7,741 bases of DNA from Ilumatobacteraceae bacterium (lineage in GTDB: Bacteria; Actinomycetota; Acidimicrobiia; Acidimicrobiales; Ilumatobacteraceae), in NCBI GenBank assembly GCA_030727685.1, contig JANRBC010000034.1, positions 1 through 7,741 of the forward strand, in the 5' to 3' direction. This document shows, piece by piece, positions 5,425-7,741 of the stretch (position 1 is the first letter of the stretch; each line of letters opens with the position of its first letter). Both the position numbers and the translations under genes were made by a program. The notes under the pieces are model-generated. The model was not told the origin of the DNA, did not search any database, and saw only the letters and a program-made list of their open reading frames with translations.

Positions 5425-7431
5425 TTAGTTCTCGTTTGATTCGCTCGTTTTAGGAGTGGTACCAGGCGACGGTTCAACAATTTGAGGTCGTCCGAGGCCC
5501 TCTTGAACCAGGCGGGCGACTGTCGCGCCGTCAATGGTTTCTTGTTCGAGCAAAGATTGGGCAACCAGGTCGAGGCCTGCACGGTTTTTTTCAAGCAACA
5601 CCTTGGCTCGAGCTTCTTGTTCGCGCAAGATCAAGCCAATTTCAGAGTCGATCATGCGCGCAGTCTCGTCTGAATACTCGCGACCGTTTGTCATTAGATC
5701 TTCACCGAGAAACACTTGTTGTTGTGAACTCCAGGCCATTGGTCCGACCGCATCGCTCATGCCCCATTCACGCACCATGCGGCGGGCGATAGAAGTTGCT
5801 TGTTCGAGGTCATTGGCAGCACCACTGTTTAGGTGACCAAAGACGACCATCTCGGCAACGCGACCACCCATTGCTTTGCAGATCATGTCTTTGAAGTAAT
5901 CGCGCGAATATGTGTGTCGCTCTTCGGGAAGAGTCCACGTAACACCGAGTGCCATGCCGCGCGGCAAAATCGTGACTTTATGCAGCGGGTCACTGTGAGG
6001 CAAAATAGTTGCAAGTACCGCGTGTCCGCCTTCGTGATATGCAGTGGCTCGTTTTTCTTCTGCGTTGAGAATCAAACTCTCGCGGCGAGCACCCATGATC
6101 ACACGGTCACGAGCATTTTCGAAGTCGATATGTTCAATTACTTTTGAACCGCGACGTACTGCAAGCAATGCAGCCTCGTTAACCAAGTTCGCAAGATCGG
6201 CACCACTCATGCCTGGCGTGGCTTTGGCCATCGTGTCGAGTACGACGTCGGTGCCCATTCGCTTCCCTTTTGAGTGCACCGTGAGAATTGCGAGGCGTTC
6301 TTCGCATTCAGGCAGCGGCATGATTACTTGTCGGTCGAAGCGTCCTGGTCGCAACAGGGCAGCGTCCAAAATATCGGGACGGTTTGTTGCGGCCATCACG
6401 ATGACACCTTCGGTTGTCTCGAAGCCATCCATTTCGGCGAGTAATTGATTGAGAGTTTGCTCACGCTCATCGTGACCGCCACCAAGACCGGCACCACGCT
6501 TACGACCGATTGAATCGATTTCGTCTACAAAGATAATTGCGCGCCCCATTTTTCTTGCCTGCTGAAAGAGATCACGAACTCGGCTTGCACCAACGCCGAC
6601 GAACATCTCCATAAAGTCAGAACCAGTTACCGACAAAAAGCCGACGCCTGCTTCACCCGCAACCGCCCGAGCGAAAAGAGTTTTACCTGTGCCCGGAGGG
6701 CCGACCAAGAGCACACCCTTTGGAACGCGTGCACCGATTTCTTTGAAACTTTCAGGCATTTTAAGGAAGTCAACAACTTCACGAATCTCTTGCTTAACGC
6801 CTTCGTAGCCCGCGACATCAGCAAAGGTAGTTGCCGGCTTGTCTGCGTTGTAATTTTTCGCACGACTTCTGCCGATCGACATGATGCTTCCGGCTTGACC
6901 CATGGCGCGCTTTTGCATCCAAAAAAAGAAACCCATGATCAATATGAAAGGAAGTAACAGCGGAATCAGATTCGTGAAGAAGTTGCCTTGAGGAGTCGAA
7001 TAGTCGTAGTCGACGCCCTTTTCTTTGAGCAGAGTTTCATCAGCATCAGATAGAGCGACAGCGCCAGTGGTAACAAACTCGCCACCATCTTTTAATGTGC
7101 CACTGATCTGATTCGACAAGTTGTTGATTTCAACTTGTTGCACTTGACCCTGTTTTACGAGTTCAAGAAATTCGGTGTAGGTAAAACTTGTGGCGGTCGT
7201 TGTTGGCCAAATGCGGGGGCCAGCGATCAGCAGAACAACAACTGCGACGATTGCCCATGTTGCCCAACGGGGCATGCCTGGTTTGTCGCTGTCGTTTTTG
7301 ACATTGGACTTATTGCTTGAACTCTTGTTCGATTTTTTGTTCAAAAAATTTGCGGGCTTTTTGCGGGCCGTAGGTTTGCGCTTCGGTGACGAAGGTTTTG
7401 CTGGTGGTGGAGGTGGTGGAAGTTTGGTCAC
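5425..7431 (-). CDS. ftsH: ATP-dependent zinc metalloprotease FtsH
   Basis: A complete 668-residue AAA+ membrane protease that unfolds and degrades membrane and some soluble proteins as a hexamer. Order of parts: an unusual cytoplasmic N-terminal extension (1-55), helix 1 (about 57-72), the small extracytoplasmic domain (about 75-150), helix 2 (about 152-172), the AAA+ module with Walker A GPPGTGKT (244-251), pore loop FVG (277-279), Walker B IIFVDE (299-304) and second region of homology (about 346-367 with RPGRFDR), then the M41 peptidase domain with HEGGH (466-470; catalytic E467) and the third zinc ligand D541 in NDLEQAT. All key residues are present, so it should be active. The GTG at 7431 is the first usual start, because an in-frame TAA lies eight codons upstream, and it has no Shine-Dalgarno. 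It stands alone between a convergent and a divergent neighbour, away from the tilS/hpt genes often found beside ftsH in Actinobacteria. It could therefore be either the only copy or a paralogue. Confidence 0.97.
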   Translation of the reverse strand: MTKLPPPPPPAKPSSPKRKPTARKKPANFLNKKSNKSSSNKSNVKNDSDKPGMPRWATWAIVAVVVLLIAGPRIWPTTTATSFTYTEFLELVKQGQVQQVEINNLSNQISGTLKDGGEFVTTGAVALSDADETLLKEKGVDYDYSTPQGNFFTNLIPLLLPFILIMGFFFWMQKRAMGQAGSIMSIGRSRAKNYNADKPATTFADVAGYEGVKQEIREVVDFLKMPESFKEIGARVPKGVLLVGPPGTGKTLFARAVAGEAGVGFLSVTGSDFMEMFVGVGASRVRDLFQQARKMGRAIIFVDEIDSIGRKRGAGLGGGHDEREQTLNQLLAEMDGFETTEGVIVMAATNRPDILDAALLRPGRFDRQVIMPLPECEERLAILTVHSKGKRMGTDVVLDTMAKATPGMSGADLANLVNEAALLAVRRGSKVIEHIDFENARDRVIMGARRESLILNAEEKRATAYHEGGHAVLATILPHSDPLHKVTILPRGMALGVTWTLPEERHTYSRDYFKDMICKAMGGRVAEMVVFGHLNSGAANDLEQATSIARRMVREWGMSDAVGPMAWSSQQQVFLGEDLMTNGREYSDETARMIDSEIGLILREQEARAKVLLEKNRAGLDLVAQSLLEQETIDGATVARLVQEGLGRPQIVEPSPGTTPKTSESNEN

Positions 7432-7438
7432 GGTTTCA

Positions 7439-7468
7439 ATGATACGACCCGATTATCGGTGTACACAA
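7439..7468 (-). promoter_or_regulatory. Candidate ftsH promoter for a leaderless mRNA
   Basis: Read on the minus strand, a TTGTGT -35-like box (7468-7463), an 18-bp spacer and a TATCAT -10-like box (7444-7439) are followed by exactly 7 bp before the GTG start at 7431. Transcription would thus begin at or next to the start codon, fitting the lack of any ribosome binding site. The -10 box agrees with TANNNT; the -35 box matches TTGACA at only three or four positions. This is inferred from motifs and spacing. Confidence 0.5.
7449..7466. promoter_or_regulatory. Two abutting palindromes in the ftsH promoter, possible operator
   Basis: CCGATTATCGG (7449-7459; 5-bp arms around one central base) directly abuts the perfect 8-bp palindrome GTGTACAC (7459-7466), sharing one G. 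Both lie within the spacer and -35 part of the candidate ftsH promoter, where a dimeric repressor would block RNA polymerase. The palindromes are seen directly; that they bind a regulator is a guess, and short palindromes also arise by chance. Confidence 0.35.
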
Positions 7469-7526
7469 TGGCGAGTGTTTGGCTAACGAGTGCATTGAAA
7501 TCCACTGTGGCGATGGTCTCATCAAT

Positions 7527-7532
7527 TAATGT
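7527..7532 (+). promoter_or_regulatory. Candidate -10 box for the DUF3499 gene
   Basis: TAATGT fits TANNNT and ends 7 bp before the ATG at 7540, the spacing expected for a leaderless transcript. No good -35 box is visible at 16-19 bp upstream, and no ribosome binding site precedes the ATG. The support is one short motif plus spacing. Confidence 0.35.
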
Positions 7533-7539
7533 AAATGTC

Positions 7540-7741
7540 ATGGTTCGTCGATGCTCACGTTGTACATGCAACGAACTCGCATCAATTACTTTGACTTATC
7601 AATACAGTCGCGCACTTGTATGGATCGATGATTTGACTGCTGAGCGAGACCCGCACGCGTATGACCTGTGCGATCGCCACGGTGTAAGAATTACGGCTCC
7701 GTCGGGTTGGAGGCTTGAAGATCGCCGCAACCGATTTAGAG
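7540..7741 (+). CDS. DUF3499 family protein, Cys/His mini-protein (C-terminus beyond the window)
   Basis: Sixty-seven codons are visible, beginning MVRRCSRCTCNELASITLTY and running off the window. The pattern fits the small actinobacterial DUF3499 family: an N-terminal C-S-R-x-x-C motif (C5, C10, with an extra C8), a beta segment ITLTYQYSRALVWIDDL, then the diagnostic YDLCDRHG (C44, H47) and TAPSGWRLED. C5, C10, C44 and H47 could bind one zinc ion as a small ribbon; this is inferred from the spacing, and the family's function is unknown to me. DUF3499 genes commonly lie near the GT2-membrane and DUF5719 genes in Actinobacteria, so finding it here with ftsH in between is informative. The ATG at 7540 was chosen because family members begin close to the first Cys. 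In-frame ATG 7513, GTG 7507 and ATG 7468 are also possible and would add 9, 11 or 24 residues. Confidence 0.8.
   Translation, partial: MVRRCSRCTCNELASITLTYQYSRALVWIDDLTAERDPHAYDLCDRHGVRITAPSGWRLEDRRNRFR

Noticed and set aside
5534..6448. Plus-strand open frames of 100-134 codons opposite ftsH (5534-5836, 5833-6147, 6044-6448)
   Set aside because: They lie antisense to highly conserved FtsH coding sequence, have Ser/Arg-rich compositions typical of antisense frames and show no domain motif.
7190..7486. Plus-strand 98-codon open frame with a run of glycines opposite the start of ftsH
   Set aside because: The glycine run is the complement of the FtsH polyproline codons, and the frame crosses the ftsH promoter; no independent support.
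1..7741. tRNA, rRNA, CRISPR, IS element or phage features
   Set aside because: No cloverleaf, no regularly spaced repeats, no transposase or integrase motifs and no terminal inverted repeats were seen; nearly all sequence is taken up by intact genes.

Overview
The window looks like chromosomal sequence from an actinobacterium, most likely a member of the Acidimicrobiia with moderate GC. Three things suggest this. A DUF3499-type Cys/His mini-protein lies close to a fused family-2 glycosyltransferase/polytopic membrane protein and a DUF5719-like secreted protein, a neighbourhood I associate with Actinobacteria. GTG starts are frequent (3 of the 5 complete genes or lead genes with a resolved start). 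Recognisable Shine-Dalgarno sequences are absent, while TANNNT boxes sit where leaderless transcripts would need them. The taxonomic call is an inference from gene content, not from a marker gene.

Layout: (1) The N-terminal end of a membrane protein, probably a flippase-like polysaccharide transporter, runs leftward off the window (1-209, minus). (2) A 48-bp divergent promoter region with an 8-bp direct repeat separates it from (3) a compact rightward operon of three genes whose ends overlap by 4 bp and 1 bp: a 1064-aa membrane glycosyltransferase (258-3452), a 503-aa DUF5719-like exported protein made of four similar beta-type repeats (3449-4960), and a 152-aa membrane-anchored thioredoxin-fold protein with a CDAC active site (4960-5418). 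(4) This operon converges, with only 6 bp between stop codons, on a complete ftsH (5425-7431, minus). A perfect 8-bp hairpin with a GAAA loop, at the 3' end of the thioredoxin gene, is the best candidate for a shared two-way terminator. (5) A 108-bp divergent region with two palindromes separates ftsH from (6) the start of a DUF3499 gene (7540 to the window end, plus).

Working model: the flippase-like protein, the glycosyltransferase, the repeat protein and the thioredoxin-fold protein form a cell-envelope glycan assembly or export module. The lipid-linked sugar would be made at the inner face by the GT2 domain, further handled by the GT-C-like membrane part, and met outside by the DUF5719 protein. 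FtsH is an intact ATP-dependent membrane protease with its own promoter. It may simply be a neighbour, although membrane protein quality control would suit the context. Every gene is intact apart from the two cut by the window edges. I see no mobile elements, RNA genes, CRISPR arrays or pseudogenes, and no stretch over 300 bp lacks a gene.
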